In this document: piece by piece, positions 1 through 8,950 of the stretch | Numbering within the stretch: the stretch's first letter is position 1 | Layout of the letters: the number at the start of each line of letters is the position of its first letter | From: an uncultured Lachnospiraceae bacterium | GTDB taxonomy: Bacteria > Bacillota > Clostridia > Lachnospirales > Lachnospiraceae | Direction: 5' to 3' | Assembly (NCBI GenBank): GCA_910587895.1 | Contig: CAJUOE010000039.1 | Coordinates: 1 to 64,000, forward strand | DNA: 64,000 nt | Made by a program: the position numbers and the translations under genes | The notes under the pieces: generated by a model | Seen by the model: only the letters and a program-made list of their open reading frames with translations | What the model was told of the DNA's origin: nothing | Databases searched by the model: none

Positions 1-1
1 C

Positions 2-994
2 AAGCTGATTTGGTCAAGTTTTGACCGCGATGAAATACGCCGGGGATACTCAATACTTATACTGGAGGCGCAAAAGGGCGAGCAGCTTCAGGATGTGCTG
101 TCCCAGCTGATCAGCACCGGTGAGGCAACCAGAAGCCTGAAGGGCGAAAGGCTCCAGACAGGCGTGAAGACGCTGCCGGATTTCCGTAAGGATGCTACGG
201 ATCGTAACCGTACTTCACCGTTTGCATTTACCGGGAACAAATTTGAATTCCGTATGGTTGGCTCCAATGATTCCATTGCTCCGCCAAACGTAGTATTGAA
301 TTCCATTGTTGCAGAGGCATTTTCCGATGCCTGTGACATCCTGGAGAAAGCGGACAATTTCGATGAGGCAGTGCATGATTTAATCAAGCAGCAGGCATCC
401 GAACACCAGAGAATCGTGTTCAACGGCAACGGTTATTCGGATGAGTGGATTGAGGAGGCAGAGCGCCGCGGTCTTCCCAATATTAAGAACATGGTGGATG
501 CGGTTCCGGCGCTTACAACTGATAAGGCAATTGCATTGTTTGAAAAATTCAATGTATTTACAGAGGCAGAGCTGCAATCCAGAGGAGAAATCCTCTATGA
601 AAACTATGCCAAGGCCCTGAACATTGAGGCGCGCACGATGATTGACATGGCAGGAAAGCAGATTATTCCGGCAGTCATTAAATATACGACGTCGCTTGCA
701 AACTCCATCAATGCGGTAAAAGCAGCCTGTGACGCGGACGTCAGCACGCAGAGCGATTTGCTGAAAGAGGTTTCCGGATTGCTGGCAGAGGCAAAGAACG
801 CGCTTGTGAAATTGACGGAAGTTACGGCGCAGGGCGGCGCAATGGAAGAGGGAAGGCAGCAGGCAATTTTCTTCCGCGATGATGTGAAGACCGCCATGGA
901 TGGACTCCGGGCTCCGATTGATAAGCTGGAAATGATTGTCGATAAGGAAATGTGGCCGATGCCATCTTATGGCGATTTGATCTTTGAGGTTTGA
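2..994 (+). CDS. glnN: Type III glutamine synthetase, C-terminal part (5' end outside window)
   Basis: This is the last ~330 residues of a GSIII-type glutamine synthetase, which makes glutamine from glutamate, ammonia and ATP in the cytoplasm; full-length members are about 700 residues. The stretch from about residue 45 carries the conserved DATDRNRTSPFAFTGNKFEFR block, part of the glutamate/ATP site, followed by the helical C-terminal region peculiar to type III enzymes. The reading frame is open from base 2. The first ~90 bases do not encode the NEAPPAI-like block I would expect just upstream of GEQLQDV in any frame, so the very start may be divergent or contain sequence errors. An ammonium channel follows, consistent with a nitrogen-assimilation locus. 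Confidence 0.93.
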   Translation, partial: KLIWSSFDRDEIRRGYSILILEAQKGEQLQDVLSQLISTGEATRSLKGERLQTGVKTLPDFRKDATDRNRTSPFAFTGNKFEFRMVGSNDSIAPPNVVLNSIVAEAFSDACDILEKADNFDEAVHDLIKQQASEHQRIVFNGNGYSDEWIEEAERRGLPNIKNMVDAVPALTTDKAIALFEKFNVFTEAELQSRGEILYENYAKALNIEARTMIDMAGKQIIPAVIKYTTSLANSINAVKAACDADVSTQSDLLKEVSGLLAEAKNALVKLTEVTAQGGAMEEGRQQAIFFRDDVKTAMDGLRAPIDKLEMIVDKEMWPMPSYGDLIFEV

Positions 995-1073
995 CCGAAG
1001 GAGAGACCCATGAAGTGAGGGGGATGCCTTAGGTCTCCCCCTGAGGGGTCGCCAAAGCAGGTACAAAGGGAGG

Positions 1074-1106
1074 ATGCCAGGAAGTTTCCACCCCCTGGCA
1101 TTTATT
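1074..1106 (+). terminator. Rho-independent terminator after glnN
   Basis: A perfect 8-bp stem (ATGCCAGG 1074-1081 with CCTGGCAT 1094-1101) is followed by TTTATTAT. Just upstream, 1003-1048, there are mutually exclusive short pairings (GAGACC with GGTCTC, GGGGGA with TCCCCC, CCCC with GGGG). They may simply strengthen termination, or they may form alternative folds. Confidence 0.65.
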
Positions 1107-1238
1107 ATGAAAAAGTTTATTCAAAAAGTGATTTCTTATATTCATTTGTTTGTATTTATTATATGTGAAAGAAATGAAATTTCCATGTAACGAAAATTAA
1201 TCTTTTTTGAACCAAAAATGAATAAACTGTGAACAACA

Positions 1239-1304
1239 AAAAAGACGGTACTTTTTACGAGACCACAAAGCTGTGGGATACGGGAAAAGTGCCGTTTTTT
1301 ATAT
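1239..1304 (+). promoter_or_regulatory. Attenuator-like hairpin in the amt leader
   Basis: An 11-bp stem with one G-U pair (1245-1255 with 1285-1295) is followed by six T residues, so it looks like an intrinsic terminator placed about 55 bases before the amt start. Nested in its loop is a second hairpin, CCAC(1263-1266)/GTGG(1273-1276), whose six-base loop AAAGCT has A at position 1 and G at position 4. That is the loop signature of ANTAR-protein target hairpins, which control nitrogen genes in several bacteria. I see only one such hairpin, whereas ANTAR targets normally have two, and no ANTAR protein is encoded in this window. Attenuation is likely; the regulator is uncertain. Confidence 0.5.
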
Positions 1305-1357
1305 ATGTGGAGAGTGCAGAGCGCATTCTCCTGAAAAATGAAAGAGGAGGAATTATT

Positions 1358-3106
1358 ATGACACAAGAATCAATTATCAGTTTGGTAAGCGAGCATACTT
1401 TCGGCATCTGGTTTTTAATCGGAGCCGCATTGGTGTTCTGGATGCAGGCAGGTTTTGCCATGGTGGAGGCAGGATTCACGCGGGCGAAGAATGCGGGAAA
1501 TATCCTCATGAAAAACCTGATGGACTTCTGCATCGGCACGGTAATGTTTATCCTGATTGGATTTTCCCTTTTGCTTGGAGAGGATATGTTGGGATTGATT
1601 GGAAAACCCGGATTTGATATTTTTACGGCATATGCGGATTTTGATTTTTCCAATTTTGTGTTCAATCTGGTGTTCTGTGCCACAACGGCAACGATTGTAT
1701 CGGGAGCCATGGCGGAGAGGACAAAATTTTTATCGTACTGTATCTACTCCGGCGTAATTTCAGCATTGATTTACCCCATTGAGGCGCATTGGATCTGGGG
1801 CGGCGGCTGGCTGGCGCAGATGGGATTCCATGATTTTGCCGGTTCCTGTGCAATTCATATGGTTGGCGGCATCTCCGCACTGATTGGCGCAGCGATCCTC
1901 GGGCCGCGTATCGGCAAGTTCAGCAAAGACAAGAGCGGCAAGATTACAAAGGTAAATGCATTTCCCGGACACAACCTTCCGCTGGGATGCCTGGGATGTT
2001 TCATCCTCTGGTTTGGATGGTATGGATTTAACGGCGCGGCAGCGACTACGATTCCGCAGTTGGGCTCCATTTTCCTGACAACAACGATTGCTCCGGCAGT
2101 TGCAACTGTGGTATGTATGGTGTTTACCTGGGTGAAATATGGAAAACCGGACGTTTCTATGTGCTTAAATGCGTCTCTGGCTGGTCTGGTGGCAATCACT
2201 GCTCCCTGTGATGTGACGGATGCGTTTGGAGCGACTGTGATTGGCGCAGTTGCAGGGCTGCTGGTCGTATTTGGCGTATGGCTGTTAGATTACAAGCTGC
2301 ATGTGGACGATCCGGTAGGAGCAGTTGCGGTTCATATGATGAACGGTATCTGGGGTACGATTGCGGTAGGCCTTTTTGCCACGTCTTCCGCGCCGGAATC
2401 CGAAATTGACGGATTGTTCTACGGTGGTGGATTCCATCAGCTGGGCCTTCAGCTGCTTGGGTTTGTGACGGTTGCCGCATGGGCGGCAGTCTGCATTACG
2501 ATTACATTTTATGTGATTAAGGCAACAATCGGATTGCGCGTGACGGAGGAGGAAGAAATTACCGGACTGGATGCAACGGAACACGGCCTTGCCTCCGCGT
2601 ACTCAGGATTCAGCATTATGGATGTATCAAACACAATGACAATGGATGTAAATGAGAATACCGATCTGGGCGTGTCGGAATACGAAAGTGCGTCCGAGGC
2701 ACAGAAAAATGCGGCTGTTCCGGTGGTATCCACTGTTCCGGGCAAAACGACAGGCATGTACAAGGTAGTGGTGATTGCAAAACTGTCACGCTACGAAAAA
2801 CTGAGAAAAGCGATGAACGACCTGGGCGTTACCGGCATGACCGTGACGCAGGTTATGGGCTGCGGAATCCAGAGAGGAGCAGGCGAGAAATATCGTGGCG
2901 TGGAAATGGATGCGACGTTACTGCCCAAGGTCAAACTGGAAATTATCGGTGGAAACATCCCGCTGGATAAAGTCATCGAGACAGCGAAGAAGACACTCTA
3001 TACCGGACATATCGGCGATGGCAAGCTCTTTGTATATGATGTTGCGAAGGTTGTCAAGATTCGTACGGGAGAGGAAGATATGGCAGCGCTTCTGGATGTG
3101 GAGTAA
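1358..3106 (+). CDS. amt: Ammonium channel Amt fused to a C-terminal PII signalling domain
   Basis: The 582-residue protein has an Amt/AmtB channel of about 11 membrane helices (residues ~10-430), an acidic linker, and a complete PII (GlnB/GlnK) domain from about residue 467. The PII part keeps the T-loop YRG tyrosine (about residue 512), the LPKVKLEI strand and the B-loop TGHIGDGK, so it should bind ATP/ADP and 2-oxoglutarate and gate the channel in cis. The start is the ATG at 1358 behind AGAGGAGG; an in-frame extension to 1229 would run through the attenuator hairpin and lacks a ribosome site. Uptake of ammonium would feed the glutamine synthetase upstream. Fusion of channel and regulator is known from other Clostridia and replaces separate amtB-glnK genes. 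Confidence 0.95.
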   Translation: MTQESIISLVSEHTFGIWFLIGAALVFWMQAGFAMVEAGFTRAKNAGNILMKNLMDFCIGTVMFILIGFSLLLGEDMLGLIGKPGFDIFTAYADFDFSNFVFNLVFCATTATIVSGAMAERTKFLSYCIYSGVISALIYPIEAHWIWGGGWLAQMGFHDFAGSCAIHMVGGISALIGAAILGPRIGKFSKDKSGKITKVNAFPGHNLPLGCLGCFILWFGWYGFNGAAATTIPQLGSIFLTTTIAPAVATVVCMVFTWVKYGKPDVSMCLNASLAGLVAITAPCDVTDAFGATVIGAVAGLLVVFGVWLLDYKLHVDDPVGAVAVHMMNGIWGTIAVGLFATSSAPESEIDGLFYGGGFHQLGLQLLGFVTVAAWAAVCITITFYVIKATIGLRVTEEEEITGLDATEHGLASAYSGFSIMDVSNTMTMDVNENTDLGVSEYESASEAQKNAAVPVVSTVPGKTTGMYKVVVIAKLSRYEKLRKAMNDLGVTGMTVTQVMGCGIQRGAGEKYRGVEMDATLLPKVKLEIIGGNIPLDKVIETAKKTLYTGHIGDGKLFVYDVAKVVKIRTGEEDMAALLDVE

Positions 3107-3195
3107 CAGTTTTTTCATATTCTTCTGGATTTTTCTCACGCGGGAGACTATAATGAAATTATGTAACAAGCATATTTCTAAGGCGAGGAAAAAGT

Positions 3196-3933
3196 ATGGA
3201 AAATAATCTGTTATTTGTGAATCAGAATCATGATATTATCCGACAGTTTCTGGATGTGATGCGGGAATATAATTTTGAAATTGATACGGCGGACAATGGA
3301 CGGGATGCAGTTGCTTTCCTGAGAAAGAGAAAATACAAAGTGATGATTACAGGCATGGATCTTTCGCCGATAGACGGCTCGAAACTGATTGCCTTTCTGA
3401 ATCAGTATTTTCCCCGCACAGTCTGCATTGTGTATACCAGGAGGCTGGAACTGGCACATTTAAAGCTTCTGGTCAACGAGCGTAAGGTATTTCGCATTTT
3501 CCAGAATACGGCGGATTTTGGCGGAGAGATTTACAGCGCGATTATGCAGGCGTTTGAGTATTACGACGTTGGACAGGAAGAGATGCAGAAACGCCAGATT
3601 TTGGAGCAAAAGCTGAAAAATGGGCATATGAGCCTGAAAGCATTGAAACAGGCCGCGCTGGAAGACAAATCTGAGCGGGAAGAGATAGCGGTGTTTTTGA
3701 ATACGCTGTTTCGTGTGTACGCAAAGAATGTCAGGATTACGCTGCCCCGCAAGGAAAGACAGTTGTTGTTTGCCTATGAAATGCATTTGATTTCAAGCCT
3801 CTTGGACGGCTCGGCACGGGCGGAGGATCTGGAGGAACTGAAACAGAAGCTGTTTCAGGCGTGTGACAGCAGGCAGCAGCAGAACCTGGCTCCGATTATT
3901 GAAGGAATTCATCGGACAATCGAAATCAAATAG
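3196..3933 (+). CDS. Receiver-like (pseudo-response-regulator) protein
   Basis: The 245-residue protein starts with a CheY-like receiver fold (residues ~4-115). Aligned on the PxDG turn, the position of the phosphoacceptor aspartate appears to be glycine (sequence VMITGMDLSPIDG), and the usual N-terminal acidic pair is reduced to NQNHD, so phosphorylation is doubtful. Residues 120-245 are helical and charged, with no HTH, ANTAR, GGDEF or HD signature that I recognise. It lies 90 bases after the Amt-PII gene on the same strand and before a strong terminator, so it is probably co-transcribed and may act in nitrogen signalling by protein contact. That role is inference from position. Confidence 0.7.
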   Translation: MENNLLFVNQNHDIIRQFLDVMREYNFEIDTADNGRDAVAFLRKRKYKVMITGMDLSPIDGSKLIAFLNQYFPRTVCIVYTRRLELAHLKLLVNERKVFRIFQNTADFGGEIYSAIMQAFEYYDVGQEEMQKRQILEQKLKNGHMSLKALKQAALEDKSEREEIAVFLNTLFRVYAKNVRITLPRKERQLLFAYEMHLISSLLDGSARAEDLEELKQKLFQACDSRQQQNLAPIIEGIHRTIEIK

Positions 3934-3951
3934 AATTTATATTGTGAATAA

Positions 3952-4000
3952 GGCGCCACCCGGTCATTGTAAATAAGATGGCCGGGCGGCGCCTTTTTTA
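3952..4000. terminator. Bidirectional terminator between convergent genes
   Basis: Long GC-rich inverted repeat beginning GGCGCC at 3952 and ending GGCGCC at 3993, with T6 on the plus side and an A-rich flank for the minus strand. It separates the receiver-like gene from the penicillin-binding protein gene, which converge here. Confidence 0.8.
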
Positions 4001-4018
4001 TCTTGTGACAGAGGAAAT

Positions 4019-6667
4019 TTAATCCTCCTCATCCCTTTCAGAATCTTTCTTGTTATTGTTCTTTTTGGGTTTTTCTTTTTTGTCTTTTTTATTGCTTTCA
4101 GGAGTGGCGCCGTCAAGGTCTTCCGGAATCTCTATGGGAGGGATTTCCGGAATGATGCTCTCGGCTGTGTGGACGGTGCAGTAATTGTCTTCTGCCAGGG
4201 CAGCAGGCAATAAATACGGGCCGTCGTCTGAATTACCGGAACCGCCGACAATGTAGATGCCGGCCTGCCTTGTCTCTGCGGGGCAGAATTCGTTTGCCAG
4301 AAGTCCGGATTCTGTGCAGATAGTTGCGCTGACGTGATGGTCGCAATACTCTGTGGGAACTGTCCCGGCAGCAAAATATTCGGTCGCTACCATGCTGCCT
4401 CTGGGGTCAGAATCACATAGCCCGCTAACGGCAAGCTTGCCGGATTTTTTGCATATGGCGGCGGTGAGAATACCTTCCGGCTGGGTAAATTCCCGGTATT
4501 CGAGATTCTCATGGATACGTCCCATGATATGGTTCCACAGCGTCTTGGGATTGGAGGTCAGTGAACCGTCCTGCGGGCTGTTGTCGTCGTAGCCGCACCA
4601 TACGGTGCAGGTATAGTATGGCGTGAAGCCTGCAAACAGGGCGTCGCGGTTGCTGGTCGTAGTTCCTGTTTTCCCGGCAATCGGCATATTGCCGAAATTA
4701 ACGGCGCCTCCGGTTCCGACGTTGACGACGTCTTGCATGGCGCTCGTTAAGAGAAATGCCGTAGTCTCCTTGAGTACCGTGTGCGAGTCAGCGGTATTGT
4801 CAATCAGAACATTTCCGCTGTGATCGAGAATTCTGGTATAAAAACGTGGTTTGATATAGTTGCCCATGTTGGCAATGGTGGCGTATGCTCCGGTCAGCTC
4901 CAGATTCGTTACGCCGCGCGTGATGCCGCCCAGTGACAGTGATTCTACAATATCATCCTGTACCAGGGTGGTAAATCCAAAATTCTGCAGGTAATCATAA
5001 CCAACCTGTGGAGAGATGTCGGAGAGTGTCTTTACCGTCACGACGTTGATGGATTTTGTAATCGCATAACGGATGGTAGTAAACCCGCGGTAGGAATTAT
5101 CGTAGTTTCGCAGGGACGTACCGTTTGAGTAAGTGTAGGGGGCGTCATCCTGAACTGTGGCAAGCGTCATGCCGGCGGTATCCAGCGCCGGCGCATAGGC
5201 GGCAAGGACCTTGAATGTGGAACCAGGCTGCCTTGTGGTATCTGTCGCACGGTTTAACGTACGGCTGCCAGTCTTGTCCCCCCTGCCTCCGACAATCGCT
5301 TTTACATCGCCGCTATACTGGTCGATAATTGTAACTGCGGCCTGTGGCTGGAGCGTAAATACGACCGATTCCCCGCCGTCCACGATCGTATCGCCGGGTT
5401 GTATGATTTCTGCCTTATAAGCGTCAATGGCTGCCTGAGCCTCCTCAATGCTTGCAAAATTCAGCGAGTAGTCCGGGGAAGAGGCGCTGTAATGTGAGAT
5501 CATGGTCTGGTCGCTGTAATTTTCCATTGTACCGTCAGATTTCTTGACCGTCAGGCGGTAGGAAAAAGAGTATTTTGCCTCGGTTGAATAGTTTTCCGGC
5601 TTGTTCACTTCTTCGTCGCAGATTTGCTGAATTCCCATGTCCTGCGTGGATTCAATCGTGAGGCCGCTGTTGTAAATGGCTTTGTATGCCTGCGTGTCCG
5701 TATATCCTTTTTTCTCCACCAGATCCTGTACCACCTGGTCGATGACAGCGTCCACAAAATAAGAATTGGGGTTTTCTTCTGCGTATACGATATTGACCTG
5801 CTGGATCCGGGAATAAACGTCATCCAGAATAGCCTCGTCGTATTCTTTTTCAGAGATGTATTCCTGTTCACGCATGTTTTTCAGGACAAGCCGCCGCCGC
5901 TCATCGTTTTTATCCGGATGGCTGACCGGATTATAGGCGGAAGGATTTTTGGTAATTCCGGCGATAACGGCTGCCTCAGACAGGGTAAGTTCCGAGACGT
6001 CCTTACCGAAATACCGGCGGGAAGCAGACTGTACGCCCAATGTGTTCTGTCCAAGGTTAATGGTGTTCAGGTAGTTTTCCAGGACCCATTCTTTGGATTT
6101 GACTTTTGAGAGCTGAATGGCAAGGTATTGTTCCTGAATTTTGCGCTCAACCTTCTCTATGCCGGACTGGGTTGTCCAGCCTTCAAATACATTGTTTTTC
6201 AGCAGCTGCTGCGTAATCGTGCTGGCGCCCTGGTTGAAGTGGAAACCGTTTGCAATGCCCGTGAATCCGGCGCGGATAATCCCCTTGATGTCAATGCCGT
6301 TGTGGTCGTAGAATCGTTCGTCCTCAATGGCGACAAACGCGTGCTGAACCGTTTGCGGTATTTCGTCCAGCGTTACATACACACGGTTGGAGCCGGAAGC
6401 CACAAGCTTTGCAGTTTCATTTCCCTGGTTGTCCAACACAACGGAAAGGTAGCCTGTGGGCGAGGGGTCTATATCAGAAATATCAGGAGCGGACGCTATG
6501 ATGCCTTTGAATACGCCGATCCCGGCACATCCGCCAATCACTGCAACGGCCAGAAAACATACCAGCAGTGATTTCAGAAATATGACAGTAAATTTCTTAC
6601 GGATCAACAACGCGGAGGAGGTGATCTGTTTCTCTCTTTGTGCTACGCCTTTTTTTCCATAGTTCAT
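4019..6667 (-). CDS. pbpA: Class A penicillin-binding protein (PBP1a type)
   Basis: This bifunctional enzyme of 882 residues polymerises and cross-links peptidoglycan outside the membrane. A cytoplasmic tail is followed by one membrane helix (residues ~28-52), then a GT51 glycosyltransferase domain with EDERFYDHNG (115-124) and GASTITQQLLKN. The transpeptidase domain has the three expected motifs: STFK with the acylating serine, SIN, and KTGT. A C-terminal extension of about 100 residues ends in a Lys/Asp-rich low-complexity tail. The ATG at 6667 is preceded by AAGGAGG. The gene stands alone on the minus strand between terminators. The gene symbol is generic; which paralogue this is cannot be decided from sequence alone. 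Confidence 0.95.
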   Translation of the reverse strand: MNYGKKGVAQREKQITSSALLIRKKFTVIFLKSLLVCFLAVAVIGGCAGIGVFKGIIASAPDISDIDPSPTGYLSVVLDNQGNETAKLVASGSNRVYVTLDEIPQTVQHAFVAIEDERFYDHNGIDIKGIIRAGFTGIANGFHFNQGASTITQQLLKNNVFEGWTTQSGIEKVERKIQEQYLAIQLSKVKSKEWVLENYLNTINLGQNTLGVQSASRRYFGKDVSELTLSEAAVIAGITKNPSAYNPVSHPDKNDERRRLVLKNMREQEYISEKEYDEAILDDVYSRIQQVNIVYAEENPNSYFVDAVIDQVVQDLVEKKGYTDTQAYKAIYNSGLTIESTQDMGIQQICDEEVNKPENYSTEAKYSFSYRLTVKKSDGTMENYSDQTMISHYSASSPDYSLNFASIEEAQAAIDAYKAEIIQPGDTIVDGGESVVFTLQPQAAVTIIDQYSGDVKAIVGGRGDKTGSRTLNRATDTTRQPGSTFKVLAAYAPALDTAGMTLATVQDDAPYTYSNGTSLRNYDNSYRGFTTIRYAITKSINVVTVKTLSDISPQVGYDYLQNFGFTTLVQDDIVESLSLGGITRGVTNLELTGAYATIANMGNYIKPRFYTRILDHSGNVLIDNTADSHTVLKETTAFLLTSAMQDVVNVGTGGAVNFGNMPIAGKTGTTTSNRDALFAGFTPYYTCTVWCGYDDNSPQDGSLTSNPKTLWNHIMGRIHENLEYREFTQPEGILTAAICKKSGKLAVSGLCDSDPRGSMVATEYFAAGTVPTEYCDHHVSATICTESGLLANEFCPAETRQAGIYIVGGSGNSDDGPYLLPAALAEDNYCTVHTAESIIPEIPPIEIPEDLDGATPESNKKDKKEKPKKNNNKKDSERDEED

Positions 6668-6817
6668 AGCAAAGCCTCCTTAAAAATAAAACAAAAATTA
6701 ATATTATCCAGATATTATATCAAATATGATATGGAAAATAAAGAAAAATATCAGTTTCCAATAAACAGTAGCAGTTATCGGGTTCTAAATTTTGCAAATA
6801 GTTATCTCGGAAAATGT

Positions 6818-6846
6818 TTGCAATCTATATCTAACCATGCTATGAT
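6818..6846 (+). promoter_or_regulatory. Sigma-A-type promoter in the 400-base gap before the nuclease-like gene
   Basis: TTGCAA, 17 bases, TATGAT. The same unusual -35 (TTGCAA) is used by the tRNA promoter at 8749. The predicted start near 6853 gives a 215-base leader. The rest of the 6668-7068 gap is AT-rich and I see no other gene in it. Confidence 0.45.
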
Positions 6847-7068
6847 AAGGAAAAGCATACCCTCTTAGGCAGACTGTTATGTTATCTGGTTTGCTCTGAG
6901 GCATATTTTCTAACATACAAATCTAATGTATCTTTATCTTGCATTTCAGAAAATCCATGCTTTGAATCCTATCAATATTTCATATGGCTGGAGATTCTGA
7001 AAGAGGGTTCTCCGGCGCCTGCTGAATATTTATGCAGGAAATTATCTGCCAGTAAAGGAGGACAGGAG

Positions 7069-8013
7069 ATGAACGATACAAACAATGGCATGAACATGCA
7101 GCGCAATTATAAGGACACGGTGTTTCGGATGTTATTTTCTGAGAAGGAGAACCTTCTGAGTCTGTACAATGCACTGAATGGAACATCCTACACGGATCCG
7201 GACGGGCTGATTATCACTACATTGGAAAATGCAGTTTATATGAATTACAAGAATGACATTTCTTTTGTACTGGATATGGAACTAATGCTTTATGAGCATC
7301 AATCCACGGTGAACCCCAATATGCCCTTGCGAAGTTTGTTTTATGTGACAAGGGTGATACAGGGGATCACGAGAGAGAAGGACCTTTATGGACGCAAACA
7401 GGTAAAAATACCGGCACCCAGATTCATAGTTTTCTATAACGGGGCGGAGCCACAGCCGGAGCGGCAGACATTAAGACTTTCGGATGCATTTGAAGGTACA
7501 TTGTCTGATGGTGGAAGAAAGCCGGGAGAATTGGCAGGTGGGGATTTGGAACTGATGGTGACTGTGTATAACATTAATTTAGGGTATAATCAGAACATAA
7601 TGGAAGGATGTCAGATACTGAAGGAATATGCGCAGTATGTATCTCAGGTCAGAAAGTACGCAAAGGAAATGGCATTTCCGGAAGCAGTGGAAACAGCAGT
7701 AGATTACTGTATCAATAATAGGATATTGGCAGATTTTCTGGCGAGGAATCGGGCGGAGGCGATAGCGGTGAGTATTTTTGAGTATGACGAGGAAAAACAT
7801 ATCAGGAATGAAAAGGAGCTGTCTTACCAGGAAGGGCGTAAATCCGGGATAGAGACTGGAATGGCAGAAAATCTGATAAAAAGTGTGTCATCTTTGATGA
7901 ACAATTTAGGACTTAATCTGCAAAAAGCCTGTGAAAGCCTGGGGATAACTGTTGGGGAATATGAAGACGCAAAAGAGAAAATTGCACATCAGGAGAAAAA
8001 TACGATGGTATAG
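7069..8013 (+). CDS. PD-(D/E)XK nuclease family (Rpn/transposase-like) protein
   Basis: The 314-residue protein matches the Rpn / PDDEXK_2 transposase-like family. After an N-terminal KDTVFRMLFSEKENLL segment comes an acidic strand, ISFVLDMELMLYEHQST, in which the ExQ-type catalytic element and preceding aspartate of a PD-(D/E)XK fold can be recognised. The C-terminal third is helical and charged. Members of the family promote RecA-independent recombination or are domesticated transposase relatives, and Clostridia often hold many copies. No inverted repeats were seen around it. The start ATG follows GGAGGACAGGAG. DNA cleavage is expected from the family and not shown here. Confidence 0.8.
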   Translation: MNDTNNGMNMQRNYKDTVFRMLFSEKENLLSLYNALNGTSYTDPDGLIITTLENAVYMNYKNDISFVLDMELMLYEHQSTVNPNMPLRSLFYVTRVIQGITREKDLYGRKQVKIPAPRFIVFYNGAEPQPERQTLRLSDAFEGTLSDGGRKPGELAGGDLELMVTVYNINLGYNQNIMEGCQILKEYAQYVSQVRKYAKEMAFPEAVETAVDYCINNRILADFLARNRAEAIAVSIFEYDEEKHIRNEKELSYQEGRKSGIETGMAENLIKSVSSLMNNLGLNLQKACESLGITVGEYEDAKEKIAHQEKNTMV

Positions 8014-8076
8014 AGTTGCATAGGATTATCTTTGATAGTGTTTTGTATATAAGAGAAAAGAAACGGAGCCGATACC

Positions 8077-8730
8077 ATGCGAAACAAGTCCATTAAAATT
8101 TTATATCAGGGCGGCAGCGGTGAAATCGTAGAAAAGAAGTCACGGTTTATTGCTACGCTGGAGAAAATAGAAACGGAGGAGGAGGCTCTTTCTTTTATCG
8201 CCCGCATGAAGAAACAGTATTGGGATGCGAGGCATAACTGTTATGCCTTTGTGGCGGGGAAGAATCAGGAATTGCAGCGGTGCAGCGATGACGGGGAGCC
8301 GAATGGAACTGCAGGCCGTCCTATGCTGGATGTACTTTTGCGGGAAGATGTGCATAATTTAGCGGTGGTTGTGACACGCTATTTCGGAGGAACCCTTCTT
8401 GGAACCGGCGGGTTGGTCCGCGCTTATCAGAAAGCGGTGCAGGAGGGGCTCAAAAACAGTGTTATCATAGAGAAAACGTCGGGGAGAAGCCTTGTGATTG
8501 GCACGGATTACAACAGCATCGGAAAAATTCAATACATCCTGGCGCAGCAGGAGATTTTGACCATGGACTCTTCTTATACAGATAAGGTGGAGTTAAAGGT
8601 CATGGTTCCCACAGATAAGCTGGAGGAGCTGAAAGAAGCGATTACGGAGGGAACGAACGGAACCGCACATTTCGAAGTGGGTGAACCGGTAGAATTTGCC
8701 GTGGTGGAAGGGAAAATTGAGCTGCTGTAA
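8077..8730 (+). CDS. yigZ: YigZ/IMPACT family protein
   Basis: The 217-residue protein has the UPF0029/IMPACT N-terminal domain, with KKSRFIA, DARHNCYAF and DDGEPNGTAGRPML, then VVVTRYFGGTLLGTGGLVRAY, followed by the C-terminal DUF1949 ferredoxin-like domain. Relatives are YvyE of Bacillus and YigZ of E. coli, and the eukaryotic IMPACT protein regulates translation; the bacterial role is not settled. The ATG at 8077 lies 63 bases after the nuclease-like gene with a weak ribosome site (AACGGAGCC). Confidence 0.93.
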   Translation: MRNKSIKILYQGGSGEIVEKKSRFIATLEKIETEEEALSFIARMKKQYWDARHNCYAFVAGKNQELQRCSDDGEPNGTAGRPMLDVLLREDVHNLAVVVTRYFGGTLLGTGGLVRAYQKAVQEGLKNSVIIEKTSGRSLVIGTDYNSIGKIQYILAQQEILTMDSSYTDKVELKVMVPTDKLEELKEAITEGTNGTAHFEVGEPVEFAVVEGKIELL

Positions 8731-8748
8731 AAAAAATAAAAAAAACAC

Positions 8749-8777
8749 TTGCAATTTGGAAAAAACTCGTATATAAT
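8749..8777 (+). promoter_or_regulatory. tRNA promoter
   Basis: TTGCAA, exactly 17 bases, TATAAT; the start should fall near 8784, a dozen bases before the mature tRNA. Confidence 0.7.
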
Positions 8778-8796
8778 ACTGTTTGTTGAACGACAA

Positions 8797-8868
8797 TGGC
8801 CCATCGCCAAACGGTAAGGCAACGGACTCTGACTCCGTCATTTCAAGGTTCGAATCCTTGTGGGCCAG
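8797..8868 (+). tRNA. tRNA-Gln (anticodon CTG)
   Basis: The 72-base cloverleaf has acceptor arms TGGCCCA/TGGGCCA, a D arm with GGTAAGG, an anticodon stem ACGGA/TCCGT around loop CTCTGAC (anticodon CTG, reading CAG), and a T arm with GGTTCGAATCC. Discriminator G is at 8868. The CCA end is not encoded. It is a single tRNA with its own promoter and terminator. Confidence 0.95.
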
Positions 8869-8872
8869 CTGG

Positions 8873-8907
8873 ATACCTGTCACTTACAGTGATGGGTATT
8901 TTTATTC
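8873..8907 (+). terminator. Terminator after tRNA-Gln
   Basis: An 11-bp stem with two G-U pairs (8873-8883 with 8889-8899) around loop TTACA, followed by TTTTTATT. Confidence 0.75.
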
Positions 8908-8950
8908 TCTTATAGGAAAGACCTTGTCACGCTAACCACAGGAGGAAATT

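Noticed and set aside
380..1066. Minus-strand open frame of 228 codons opposite glnN.
   Set aside because: It lies wholly antisense to a well-conserved gene and has no domain or ribosome site.
3196..3933. Receiver-like protein considered as the ANTAR regulator of amt.
   Set aside because: The C-terminal half lacks the ANTAR three-helix pattern with its Ala-rich conserved residues.
7069..8013. Nuclease-like gene considered as an intact insertion sequence.
   Set aside because: No terminal inverted repeats or target duplications were seen on either side.
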